From positions 1 through 62,184 of the forward strand of contig NZ_AXAY01000024.1 of NCBI RefSeq assembly GCF_000473045.1: DNA of 62,184 nucleotides, written 5' to 3'. The translations under genes were made by a program, and so were the position numbers. The notes below the pieces were generated by a model that saw nothing but the letters and a program-made list of their open reading frames with translations, made no database searches and had not been told where the DNA came from. Origin of the DNA: Bradyrhizobium sp. WSM3983. GTDB lineage: Bacteria > Pseudomonadota > Alphaproteobacteria > Rhizobiales > Xanthobacteraceae. Below, one piece after another: positions 23,538 through 31,196 of this stretch. Position 1 is the stretch's first letter. Every line of letters starts with the position of its first letter.

Positions 23538-25286
23538 CTATTCCTGCGTGACGACAAGCACCGGGCGGTTATGGCTCGCATGCCGCGTCTGTGTATGGTC
23601 GAAGACAGCGACCCACATGTAGAGATCGTGGCCCGGCACGAAGGCTTTGTCATATCTGCCATCGCTTTTCATGTTGCGCGTCAGCTCGAGCGTCCAATGT
23701 CCGTTGCTCCATTTTGAAACCCCGGTGACATTGCCCCGCTCTCCGTCGGTGTCGCCGGCAATAATCACGCCGGGCAGGATCGTGCCGACGGGAATCCTCG
23801 CGTCTGCCTCTGGAGTGTAGGGTTCGCTCTCCCAGTCGAACATGTACCAGCGGCCGTTCTCGTCGTCGCTGCTGTTTGGGTTGAGATCGAATTTGCTGAG
23901 GGCTGCGACCTGCGCCTTCCAGTCCTTGGGAAGCCGCAGAACCGTGACGGGTCCTTTGTCGTTCCTGTGGATGAACTTGAAGTTATACGAATAGAGAGTG
24001 CGACCAGGCTTGTTCCAATAGCCGCCCTGGTAGCGGGCATCGTAATTTTGCTCGTCCAAGGTCGGGGCGTAGGGCGGACCGATATATTGGCTGTCGACGC
24101 GCCCGAGCATGCCCCCTCGCGACGCCTTCCACTGCCACATGTCTATGTAGCTGCCATCCGCCGTGTAGTGGAAGCCCCGGCCGTTGATCGGCATCGGTTT
24201 GCCGGGCAGCGGGTTGGCGCCTAGATCCGTCGCGCCTGCGCCGCCGAGCGATGGATTATCCGAGAAAATGACGGCCAGTTTATCCTCGTAGAAGTCGACG
24301 GCGTCTTGCAGGCCCGCACGCTCGTCGAGGACGTGCCAGCCATCCACTTTCTTGACGATCGGAATGCGGCGCAGGGAGCGCGTGGGATCGTCCCAGCGGA
24401 AGGCGAAATAGATCTTCTGCCCGTCGTGCAGGGCGCGCACTTCCACGCGCGATTCGCCCGATCCGTCGAGATTGGCACCCTGCTGCGTGCGGATGACGAC
24501 GGGGCGCGCGCGCGACCAGGCGGGATCGCCCATGGCGCCGTCCAGCTTGGGCGCGTCACTCACCCGTGCGACGACGAGCGTATCGCGCGTCGCCCAGTCG
24601 AGCCCGGCGACGCCGCACGCGACTGCCACCCCGATTGCAGCGGCGACGAGAAGAGGCCTCGGCCGCACGGCCTTCGTGATCGCGAGCGGCGTCGGCCGAA
24701 ACACGCGGAAGATCTGCAGCCAGCCGCCATAGAGAAAATGCGCGGCGACATGCGCGAAGATATAGACGAGCGCGACGAAGGCGGCGGTCGAGTGGAGATA
24801 AGCCCACCAGCCGCCATAGCCGAGATACATCATGACGCCCGTCCCCGTGAGGAAGATCACGAGCGCATAGACGAACCAGTGCAGGATGATGTTGACGGCT
24901 CCCCATTTGAGGCGAGCCGGAGCGCGCATCGCGAGGATCCGCGTCTTCTTGGGGCTGTTGCGCTCGACGAGGCCGCTGCGCGCGAGGTAGGCGACGTAGG
25001 CCGACCCGCAGAAGAAGACGGCGAGCCCCGCGAGGAAATGCCAGGAAAAGATCTCGCCTTGCGGCAGGACCGGAGCGAGCCATTTCGAGAAGGGGGCGCT
25101 CAGCGCGTCCGCTGCGATGCGTATCCCGGTAACGAGGCTTACGACGAACGCGAGGGCGGTCGCCCAATGAAGCGTTATCGTCCCGACATCCGTGCGTGGC
25201 GGGCTTTCTCGAGTCTTTGTTTGAGCGAGGCTTTTCTCGGTCAAGGCATCGGCGTTCGTTCGAGCGGTGACATCGTCCATTTGCAT
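23538..25286 (-). CDS. Cytochrome b561-like membrane protein fused to ethylbenzene-dehydrogenase-type haem domain
   Basis: A 582-residue fusion. Residues ~35-235 form a cytochrome b561/NapC-like four- to five-helix bundle with His on helices (TLHWATALAF, FSWHFLAGLAV, IILHWFVYALVIF, YLHSTAAF, AHVAAHFLYGGW), suitable for two haems b. After one more helix (~210-230) the C-terminal ~340 residues form a periplasmic beta domain like the gamma subunit of ethylbenzene or DMSO-type dehydrogenases (LDGAMGDPAWSRARPVVIR, VEVRALHDGQKIYFAFRWDDPT), which carries a haem b. It could move electrons between quinone and a periplasmic partner. No molybdopterin subunit is present. The reductase gene is downstream in the same direction. 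Confidence 0.88.
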   Translation of the reverse strand: MQMDDVTARTNADALTEKSLAQTKTRESPPRTDVGTITLHWATALAFVVSLVTGIRIAADALSAPFSKWLAPVLPQGEIFSWHFLAGLAVFFCGSAYVAYLARSGLVERNSPKKTRILAMRAPARLKWGAVNIILHWFVYALVIFLTGTGVMMYLGYGGWWAYLHSTAAFVALVYIFAHVAAHFLYGGWLQIFRVFRPTPLAITKAVRPRPLLVAAAIGVAVACGVAGLDWATRDTLVVARVSDAPKLDGAMGDPAWSRARPVVIRTQQGANLDGSGESRVEVRALHDGQKIYFAFRWDDPTRSLRRIPIVKKVDGWHVLDERAGLQDAVDFYEDKLAVIFSDNPSLGGAGATDLGANPLPGKPMPINGRGFHYTADGSYIDMWQWKASRGGMLGRVDSQYIGPPYAPTLDEQNYDARYQGGYWNKPGRTLYSYNFKFIHRNDKGPVTVLRLPKDWKAQVAALSKFDLNPNSSDDENGRWYMFDWESEPYTPEADARIPVGTILPGVIIAGDTDGERGNVTGVSKWSNGHWTLELTRNMKSDGRYDKAFVPGHDLYMWVAVFDHTQTRHASHNRPVLVVTQE

Positions 25287-25474
25287 AAAGCTTACCCATG
25301 GTAAACCAACAGAGCTACAGCGTCCGCTTTTCGCTTCTCCCGGAAAGGCGGACAGCTGCGATCAAGCTACCTCCGCGATATCACAAGCAAGTTATCAAGT
25401 CTGGCGAGATTGCTCGTTTCGCGACAACTTGTCCCCGGTCGGCCGTCCTTTGGACATTCGAGAAGGCGCGAGCA

Positions 25475-25648
25475 TCAGGCGAGCACGGCCTCGGGCCTGC
25501 CGACCGGCCGCTTTGCGTAGACGAGCCACTCCGCTTGCTCGTTGGCGCCAGAATGACTGCGAAGCATTGGGGATTTGGCGAGATGGGCGTGGTCGCCGAA
25601 GATGCCAAGGCGGGCATAGGTAGCCTTCAGTGAGTCGATTCTCCCCAT
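25475..25648 (-). pseudogene. IS91-family transposase remnant
   Basis: About 58 codons that match the middle of IS91/IS1294-type (Y2, rolling-circle) transposases. IFGDHAHLAK corresponds to the FFGDHA-LA region, and EWLVYAKRPVGRPEAVLA to the WVVYAKPPFGGPEQVLAYL block. The frame stops where the family continues with SRYTHRVAISN, and only faint traces follow in other frames. The catalytic Tyr region is absent, so the copy is dead. It lies next to the AT-rich end of repeat copy A. Confidence 0.75.
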
Positions 25649-25660
25649 TCGCTTGAATTT

Positions 25661-25715
25661 ATATAACAATTTCAATTATATATGAGTTCGCGGTTTTGTT
25701 CTGAATGGCGCGCCA
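25661..25715. repeat. 55-bp imperfect direct repeat, copy A
   Basis: Matches 13557-13611 at 47 of 55 positions. It ends GAATGGCGCGCCA (25703-25715), and those 13 bases recur exactly at 28521-28533. The copy sits between the IS91 remnant and the NERD-helicase gene. Confidence 0.7.
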
Positions 25716-26073
25716 GCGGCTCTAGAAGCGCTGCCAGATCAAAATCATCACGCAAATCATGGCTTTGTCTGCGCTCAGGTGGTAGCAGAGCAGTGGTCTT
25801 GGATGCGCGCGTTTGATGGGACTGATCAAGGACAGATGCGGGACGCACCGCGCTCAAGGCAAGGTGCCGGAGCGCTTCAGGAAGCCGTCGCGCGCGTCCA
25901 CAATTCCGAGAAGCCCAGACAGGCCTTCCCCAAGAAATCGCTCGGTGCCAAAGTCCTGAGGGAAGCGAACGTCGCGGCGACGATCTGCGAAGGGGAGGGC
26001 TCGTGAGGCTCGATCCAAAGCGTGTTGAAGTAGCGTCAGGCTCAGAGCGGGCCGTCAACCTCTCGGTCGCTAT
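25716..26073. other. Gene-free stretch before the helicase
   Basis: These 358 bases hold no gene I can support. Short frames exist on both strands, but their composition is poor. A 187-codon minus-strand frame that runs into the helicase gene looks like a shadow. No promoter is obvious, and the helicase ATG lacks a clear ribosome-binding site (CTATATGG). Confidence 0.4.
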
Positions 26074-27891
26074 ATGGCGATACTGATCCCCAGCCTCGGC
26101 TTCGCTCGCTTCGACACCCGCGGCGAGCTGCGACTTGCGGAGCGTTTCAAGGACTTCCTCGAAGAGAACGCTGTCGTTTGGCACAACCTCCCGGTCGGCC
26201 CTCAAAGCCGGCATCCGGACTTCATCATCGTTCACCCGGCGAACGGCCTGCTCGTGCTCGAGGTGAAGGACTGGCGGCTGGAGTCAATCGTGTCGGCCGA
26301 CAAATTGAAGGCCGAGTTGCTGACGAGTCGTGGCATCGTGCGCGAGAGCAATCCCCTTGAGCAGGCTCGCAAGTATACGTTCGAGGTCGTGCGCACACTG
26401 GAGCGGGATGGGCAATTGCTGTTCCCGGCTGGTCATCGCTTCATGGGCCGGCCCATTCTTCCGTTCGGTTTCGGGGTCGTCTTCACGAATATTACACGGA
26501 AGCAGTTCGATCAGACCAATCTCAAGGAGGTGTTCGCCGAGCATCTATGTATGTTCAAGGACGAAATGACGGAGGGCGCCGATCCCGAAGAATTCCGGTC
26601 CAGATTGTGGCGCATGGTTTATTCGCGTCTGGGAGATCCTCTGTCGATGCCGCAGTTCGACCGGCTTCGTGCGCTGCTCTTTCCCGAAATCCGCGTACGA
26701 CAGATTGCTCTGCCTCTGGACGAAGCGATGGTGCCCGATCCATCCGACCGGACTCTTGCAGTCATGGACATGCATCAGGAGCAGATCGCGCGCAGCCTGG
26801 GAGAGGGACACCGAATTATTCGTGGCGTCGCTGGATCGGGCAAGACGCTCATCCTTGCCTTTCGAGCCGAACATCTGGCGCGTGCGGCGACAAAGCCGGT
26901 GCTCATCCTGTGCTACGCCAACGGCATCGCTGGGCGACTTGAGGATACCATGCAGAACCGGGGCGTGGAGAACCGTGTTCAGGTCCTTACCTTTCATGCT
27001 TGGTGTTACCGGATGTTGCGGACTTATGGGATACCCGCCCCATCCGAGCGAGAGTATCCGGACTACGCAAAGCGACTGGCTGCGAGCGTTTCAGAGGTCG
27101 TGAAGGCTGTAGATCAGGGGCATATCCCAACGGAACAGTACGATGCTGTCCTGATCGACGAGGCACACGACTTCGAGCCGCAATGGCTCGCGCTTGCGGC
27201 CAAGATGGTGAACCCGCGCACGAAGGCGCTGATGGTCGTCTATGACGACATACAGGCCATCTACAAGGGACGTGAGCGCCCGGTGTGGAAACAGCTCGGA
27301 ATTGAAGCGACGGGCAGAACGACCGTACTGAAAGTCAACTACCGTAACACGGCCCAAATCCTTGCCTTTGCGCGACGTTTCGCTTCAGACGTGATCGGCG
27401 CTCCGGGCACGGCGGCCGATGATGAGCACGCCATTCTCTTGCCCGAGGATGCGGGTCGGCAGGGATTGGTGCCAGACGTGCGGCAGTGTGTGAGCATTGA
27501 CGCAGAAGCGCACTGCATCGCCGAGTGGTTTCTCGGGCGGAAAAAGGCCGGATACGAGTGGCCGCAAATGGCTTGCCTTTATCCGGAGCACTGGGTTGGG
27601 GAGCGGGTTGCCCAGGTGCTCACCAAGCATGAAGTGCCGATCGATATGGCCAAGAACAATAAGAACAGAGTTTCGACCAAGCGGGTGGCCGTGCGGTTGC
27701 TGAGCATACACACCGCGAAGGGGCTCGAGTTTCCGTGCGTCGCCATTGCAGGGTTGGGCTTGCTCGGCCGCCACGGCGAGGCGGTCGAGGAATGTGTTCG
27801 ACTGACGTATGTTGGGGTTACTCGGGCGACTCACGAGGCGCTTTTGACCTACTCGAGTGAATCGGCTCTGGTGCAGCGGTTGATCGCGTAG
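26074..27891 (+). CDS. NERD nuclease-UvrD/Rep-like helicase fusion
   Basis: A 605-residue protein. The N-terminal ~120 residues are a NERD (nuclease-related) domain with a PD-(D/E)xK-like site: Asp49 in RHPDFIIVH and Glu63-x-Lys65 in LEVKDW. A superfamily 1 helicase follows: Walker A GVAGSGKT (~251-258), LTFHAWCYRML, Walker B LIDEAHDF (~360-367), KVNYRN, LLSIHTAKGLEFPCV and motif VI RLTYVGVTRATH. All motors look intact. NERD-helicases are typically found in islands and defence loci, where foreign-DNA processing is suspected. It stands alone here, preceded by an IS91 remnant and followed ten bases later by a copy of the tRNA-Glu 3' terminus. Confidence 0.92.
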   Translation: MAILIPSLGFARFDTRGELRLAERFKDFLEENAVVWHNLPVGPQSRHPDFIIVHPANGLLVLEVKDWRLESIVSADKLKAELLTSRGIVRESNPLEQARKYTFEVVRTLERDGQLLFPAGHRFMGRPILPFGFGVVFTNITRKQFDQTNLKEVFAEHLCMFKDEMTEGADPEEFRSRLWRMVYSRLGDPLSMPQFDRLRALLFPEIRVRQIALPLDEAMVPDPSDRTLAVMDMHQEQIARSLGEGHRIIRGVAGSGKTLILAFRAEHLARAATKPVLILCYANGIAGRLEDTMQNRGVENRVQVLTFHAWCYRMLRTYGIPAPSEREYPDYAKRLAASVSEVVKAVDQGHIPTEQYDAVLIDEAHDFEPQWLALAAKMVNPRTKALMVVYDDIQAIYKGRERPVWKQLGIEATGRTTVLKVNYRNTAQILAFARRFASDVIGAPGTAADDEHAILLPEDAGRQGLVPDVRQCVSIDAEAHCIAEWFLGRKKAGYEWPQMACLYPEHWVGERVAQVLTKHEVPIDMAKNNKNRVSTKRVAVRLLSIHTAKGLEFPCVAIAGLGLLGRHGEAVEECVRLTYVGVTRATHEALLTYSSESALVQRLIA

Positions 27892-27900
27892 ATCGCCAAC

Positions 27901-27914
27901 GGGAGCGCCATTTC
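27901..27914. repeat. 14-bp copy of the tRNA-Glu 3' end
   Basis: GGGAGCGCCATTTC here is identical to 8232-8245, which covers the last ten bases of the tRNA-Glu fragment including CCA and the four bases beyond. It starts ten bases after the helicase stop. The bases upstream do not match the rest of the tRNA. This is what a short or decayed att core would look like. Confidence 0.6.
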
Positions 27915-27970
27915 TCGAAGTCACCTTCCTTCCATCTCGATTTGATTTTTACACCCGCTGGGGGAAGCCC

Positions 27971-28504
27971 GTGGCATTGGCGATCAACATCCGAGCCGAC
28001 AACAGTTCAGCGGACGAGATCGAGCGGTTGTGGGATCAGGTCGGCGCGTTCGAGGCCAAGGCGTCGATGCGTGCGCTCGGCTACCGTCCGCATTTTACAT
28101 TTGCGATCTACGACGGGCCCACGATCGACGAGGCGGCCGCATGGGATGCCATGCTGGCCGCCTCAGCTGGCGAAACGCAATTGCGCGTCGAATTCAAGCG
28201 AATTCGCTGGTTTGAAGGTTCTCCGCTTGTGCTGTGGGCAGGGCCGGCGGTCGACGAGGCCCTGGCTCGGATCCATCGCACTGTCAGCGCGGCAATCGAC
28301 CCAGCACATTGTCGTCCTCATTATCGGCCCGGCGCATGGACGCCGCATTGTACGCTCGGCACTGCCATCGCCGACGAACGGCGCAACGATGCGATTGCCT
28401 TTGCACGGGCGTTCGATCGCAGCATCGAGGTGATGTTCGACGTGGTGGATTGCGTTGTGTTTCCGCCTGTGCGGATCGTCGCCGAGACGAGGTTGGCGCC
28501 GTAG
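27971..28504 (+). CDS. 2'-5' RNA ligase-like (2H phosphoesterase) protein
   Basis: A 177-residue 2H phosphoesterase of the LigT/YjhB-like group. Both catalytic HxT motifs are present: HFTF (His41) and HCTL (His125), at the usual spacing. Members act on 2'-5' or cyclic phosphodiesters in RNA. The start is GTG at 27971, with GGGGGAAG a few bases upstream. It lies just outside the tRNA-like 14-mer and is probably chromosomal. Its natural substrate cannot be told from sequence. Confidence 0.85.
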   Translation: MALAINIRADNSSADEIERLWDQVGAFEAKASMRALGYRPHFTFAIYDGPTIDEAAAWDAMLAASAGETQLRVEFKRIRWFEGSPLVLWAGPAVDEALARIHRTVSAAIDPAHCRPHYRPGAWTPHCTLGTAIADERRNDAIAFARAFDRSIEVMFDVVDCVVFPPVRIVAETRLAP

Positions 28505-28520
28505 TCGGGCGTGGCTTCAC

Positions 28521-28533
28521 GAATGGCGCGCCA
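28521..28533. repeat. 13-bp copy of the repeat A terminus
   Basis: GAATGGCGCGCCA is identical to 25703-25715 and contains the palindrome TGGCGCGCCA, also present at 13602-13611. The 2.8 kb between this copy and repeat A hold the NERD-helicase and the RNA ligase-like gene. Confidence 0.5.
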
Positions 28534-28643
28534 TCTGATCGCCTGCCGCGACCGAGGTGATCATCGTCACAGCCCTCATGGCGAGTGTGCGTGCATCCTG
28601 TTCGTGATCGCGGGATGGCCCGCGTCACCAACTGGAGACCAAC

Positions 28644-28848
28644 ATGAAGCGTCCTGACGAAACCGGTTTTGAAAACCGCGAACTGGCCATCGACGAACTC
28701 GACGGCGTTGCCGCAGCCGGCCTGTTTGGGCTGGATCAAGTCTTCTGCTGCGAAATGGATCGGCTCGGAATTCGCCGCGGCCGAGAACGCCGTCACCTCG
28801 GCGCTGGGCAGCAGCCACGTCAACATCACCATTCACCGGCAGAACTGA
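28644..28848 (+). pseudogene. Leader-containing small peptide gene with a single-base frameshift
   Basis: The first frame begins MKRPDETGFENRELAIDELD and GVAAAGLFG, resembling the leader of ribosomally made exported peptides (ELxIDELDxVAAxG, bacteriocin-type). After the codons for GLFG, one extra C (at about 28731) shifts the sense. In the next frame the sequence continues GWIKSSAAKWIGSEF, then AAAENAVTSALGSS and HVNITIHRQN before a stop at 28846-28848. Together they give a ~67-residue precursor with an amphipathic core. AACTGGAGACC before the ATG contains a ribosome-binding site. Either the gene is newly broken or the base is a sequencing error. No exporter or modification gene is adjacent. 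Confidence 0.65.
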
Positions 28849-28864
28849 GCGAACGGTCTATTCA

Positions 28865-28902
28865 ATCTGAGACCTCCGGGCCTTGCCCCGGAGGTCTCAG
28901 AT
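28865..28902. terminator. Strong hairpin between convergent genes
   Basis: A perfect 16-bp inverted repeat, ATCTGAGACCTCCGGG (28865-28880) and its complement at 28887-28902, with a six-base loop CCTTGC. It lies between the peptide gene and the convergent DUF417 gene, so it likely acts on both strands. No long T-run is present. Confidence 0.75.
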
Positions 28903-28916
28903 ATTGATCCAAAACC

Positions 28917-29423
28917 TTACTGCCGGATCAGCCGAACCACATCCTGCCTCAGCAGATAGAACGACACCGCCAGCAGAACCACGTCCTTCATCAGGAAGGG
29001 CACGTTTCCCGTCATGGCGGGAAATCCTCCCGCTGCGACATCCCAGCCCTCCGGCATGAACGGAATGATCGTGACCGTCGCGATGAAGGTGCCGGTCGAG
29101 CCGAGAGCGCCGAGGATTCCGAGCCGCTTGTCCCAGAAGCCCAAGAGCAGCAGGGTGCCGAACGTCCACTCCGAGGTGCCGAGGAAATAGCTGGCGCCGG
29201 CGTGGCCGAAGAGAGGATAGAGCCACCAGATCAGCGGGCCGTTGCTGATGAACGGGACCAGCCGCTCGAACTCGTACGGAAACCACTTCTGGTAGCCGAA
29301 GAAGAGGAACATGATCACCATCGAGGCCCGGACGAGGTGGTAGTCGAGATCCTCCGCAAGCAGGCCGGAGTTTTGCAGCGCGCGGACAAGCGCACTTTGC
29401 GTGGTGTTGGTTATTGTGGTCAT
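28917..29423 (-). CDS. DUF417 (YkgB-like) membrane protein
   Basis: A 168-residue inner-membrane protein with about four helices (VRASMVIMFLFFGYQKWF, YFLGTSEWTFGTLLLLGF, GTFIATVTIIPFM, FLMKDVVLLAVSFYLL). FGYQKWFPYE and GFPAMTGNVPFLMKDVVLL are hallmarks of the DUF417/YkgB family, related to DoxX-type proteins and often induced by reactive chlorine or electrophile stress. AAGGA lies before the ATG. It follows the AhpD-like gene by 42 bases, so the two form an operon divergent from an AraC gene. Confidence 0.9.
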   Translation of the reverse strand: MTTITNTTQSALVRALQNSGLLAEDLDYHLVRASMVIMFLFFGYQKWFPYEFERLVPFISNGPLIWWLYPLFGHAGASYFLGTSEWTFGTLLLLGFWDKRLGILGALGSTGTFIATVTIIPFMPEGWDVAAGGFPAMTGNVPFLMKDVVLLAVSFYLLRQDVVRLIRQ

Positions 29424-29465
29424 GGTCGTGATCCTTGCATTGATGATCAGACTTGGCGCGGTCGC

Positions 29466-30002
29466 TTATGCGACTGCGGGGAAGTCGATCTCGGTGTCGT
29501 TGATGCGGTTGAACACGTTGGTGAAGACGGTGGTCGCGAACGCCAGGCTGATCTCCACCAGTTGCTTGTCGGTGTGGCCGGCAGCCTTGATGGCGGCGAA
29601 CTCCTCGTTGCTGACGGTGCCGCTGGTCTGCGCGAGCTTGCGGACGAAGCGGATCAGCGCATCGCGCTTCTCATCGCCGGTCGCGCGGCGCTCGCGGATA
29701 TTCTTCAACTCTTCGGGCTTCAGGCCCGCGAGCTTGCCGAGCAGGCTGTGCGCGGCGACGCAGTAGTCGCAACCCGCGACTTCGGAGATGATGAGCTTGA
29801 TGGTTTCCTGGTCACGCTTCGAGAGCGAGCCTGCAGCGAGCACGCTGTCGGCGAGCAGGATGGACTTGAGCGCATCCGGCCCATGGGCGCCGATCGCGGC
29901 AAAGGTGTTCGGCACGCTGCCGACCGCCTTCTTGATCTGGCCATAGACTTCAGCGGTTGCGCCGGTTGCGGTTTCGAGACTGGGAACGGAAAGACGGGAC
30001 AT
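29466..30002 (-). CDS. Carboxymuconolactone decarboxylase/AhpD-like protein
   Basis: A 178-residue all-helical protein with the AhpD-type redox motif SEVAGCDYCVAAHSLLGK: CxxC followed by His, the proton-relay layout of alkylhydroperoxidases. It probably reduces peroxides or acts as a thiol-redox partner; this matches the peroxiredoxin 3 kb away but is an inference. The ATG at 30002 (MSRLSVPSLE) is preceded by AAGGAG. A longer frame to 30101 reaches into the promoter region. It is first in an operon with the DUF417 gene and divergent from the AraC regulator, 132 bases apart. Confidence 0.92.
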   Translation of the reverse strand: MSRLSVPSLETATGATAEVYGQIKKAVGSVPNTFAAIGAHGPDALKSILLADSVLAAGSLSKRDQETIKLIISEVAGCDYCVAAHSLLGKLAGLKPEELKNIRERRATGDEKRDALIRFVRKLAQTSGTVSNEEFAAIKAAGHTDKQLVEISLAFATTVFTNVFNRINDTEIDFPAVA

Positions 30003-30134
30003 TGTTGGCACTCCTTGTTGGGGTTGGTGAACGTTTGCAGGGTGACAATAGGGTGCCGTTCTGATACTTTGAATGTCGATAAATCTCGAAGACATGCTCA
30101 AACGTCTCGAAATGAGCGTGTTCAGGAGACCGCG

Positions 30135-31175
30135 ATGGATTGGCTGAGCCGGCTGTTCGAGATGATGCCCGTGCGCGGGCGGCTTGACCTGCGCTGCTCC
30201 TACGGCGCGCCGTGGCGCATCGATCAGGGACCGGGCAAGTCAAACGAAATCCCCTATCACGCCGTGCTGGCCGGCTCGGCGACGCTGGACGATCCGGCCG
30301 GCGGCCGACCGCTGCAGCTGAAATCCGGCGATATCCTGCTGCTCCCCGGCAATCCCAGACACGTTATGCACGACGGCAGCGGGACCGCGCCGCTGCCGGC
30401 ACGCAACCGCGCCTCGCTCAATTTCACGATCAGCGAAAATCCCGGCGCGGGGGAACGGCTCGATCTGTTGTGCGGACACTTCGCCATCGCACCCCCGCAT
30501 GACCGCCTGCTGCGCAGCTATTTGCCGCCGCGCCTCGTCGTGCATGCCGGCGCCGATGCCGGCGAGACGGACGCGGCGGGGCAACTCGTCGGCCTTGTCG
30601 CGCTGATGCGGAGCGAGTCCGCGGACGATCGTCTCGGTGGTCGCGCCATGCTGAACGCACTGTCGAGCGCGATGTTCGCGCTGGTGCTGCGGCTCGCGAG
30701 CCTTGCGGACGACGCGCCGCGCGGCCTGCTTGCCCTGGCCGGTCACCCGCGCCTTGCACCGGCAGTGGCCGCCCTGTTCAACGAACCGGCGCGCGCATGG
30801 TCGCTGCCCGAGCTCGCGCGGTTGTGCGGCATGTCGCGCGCCACGCTCGTGCGGCAATTCCAGGAGAAGCTCGGGCGCTCGGCCGCAGATCTCCTGACCG
30901 ATATCCGGATGACGCTCGCGGCGAACGAGCTGAAAAAATCTTCGCTGTCGACCGGCGCGGTGGCGGAAGCTGTCGGGTATCAATCCGAAGCGGCATTCCA
31001 GCGCGCGTTCAAGAGCCACATGGGCATCACGCCGGCACAGTGGCGCAAAAGCCAGGCGCCAGGCCCGGACGTTTCCGAAAGGCCTGCCGCCGCCGACGCG
31101 ACGCCTGCGGAGACGTCCGATCCTGTCGGCAAGCGAAGGCCAGCGAAGCGCAGTGATGCGTCTTCGCCGGCCTGA
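30135..31175 (+). CDS. AraC-family regulator with N-terminal cupin
   Basis: A 346-residue regulator. Residues ~1-200 are a cupin-type ligand domain of the kind found in many AraC regulators (PF12852-like): GRLDLRCSYGAPWRI, YHAVLAGSATL and LKSGDILLLPGNPRHVM. The C-terminal ~100 residues hold two helix-turn-helices (WSLPELARLCGMSRATLVRQF; STGAVAEAVGYQSEAAFQRAF then GITPAQWR). A polar tail of about 40 residues follows. AGGAGA precedes the ATG. It is divergent from the AhpD-like/DUF417 operon, its likely target. Confidence 0.92.
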   Translation: MDWLSRLFEMMPVRGRLDLRCSYGAPWRIDQGPGKSNEIPYHAVLAGSATLDDPAGGRPLQLKSGDILLLPGNPRHVMHDGSGTAPLPARNRASLNFTISENPGAGERLDLLCGHFAIAPPHDRLLRSYLPPRLVVHAGADAGETDAAGQLVGLVALMRSESADDRLGGRAMLNALSSAMFALVLRLASLADDAPRGLLALAGHPRLAPAVAALFNEPARAWSLPELARLCGMSRATLVRQFQEKLGRSAADLLTDIRMTLAANELKKSSLSTGAVAEAVGYQSEAAFQRAFKSHMGITPAQWRKSQAPGPDVSERPAAADATPAETSDPVGKRRPAKRSDASSPA

Positions 31176-31196
31176 TGTTTCGATACGAAGTGCCGA

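Noticed and set aside
25298..25633. 111-codon plus-strand frame upstream of the helicase
   Set aside because: It is the antisense of the IS91 transposase remnant, which has clear family motifs on the minus strand.
29202..30134. Long plus-strand reading frame running into the AraC gene, making a 657-codon protein
   Set aside because: The part before 30135 is the antisense of the DUF417 and AhpD-like genes and has shadow-type composition. The AraC domain starts normally at 30135 with AGGAGA.
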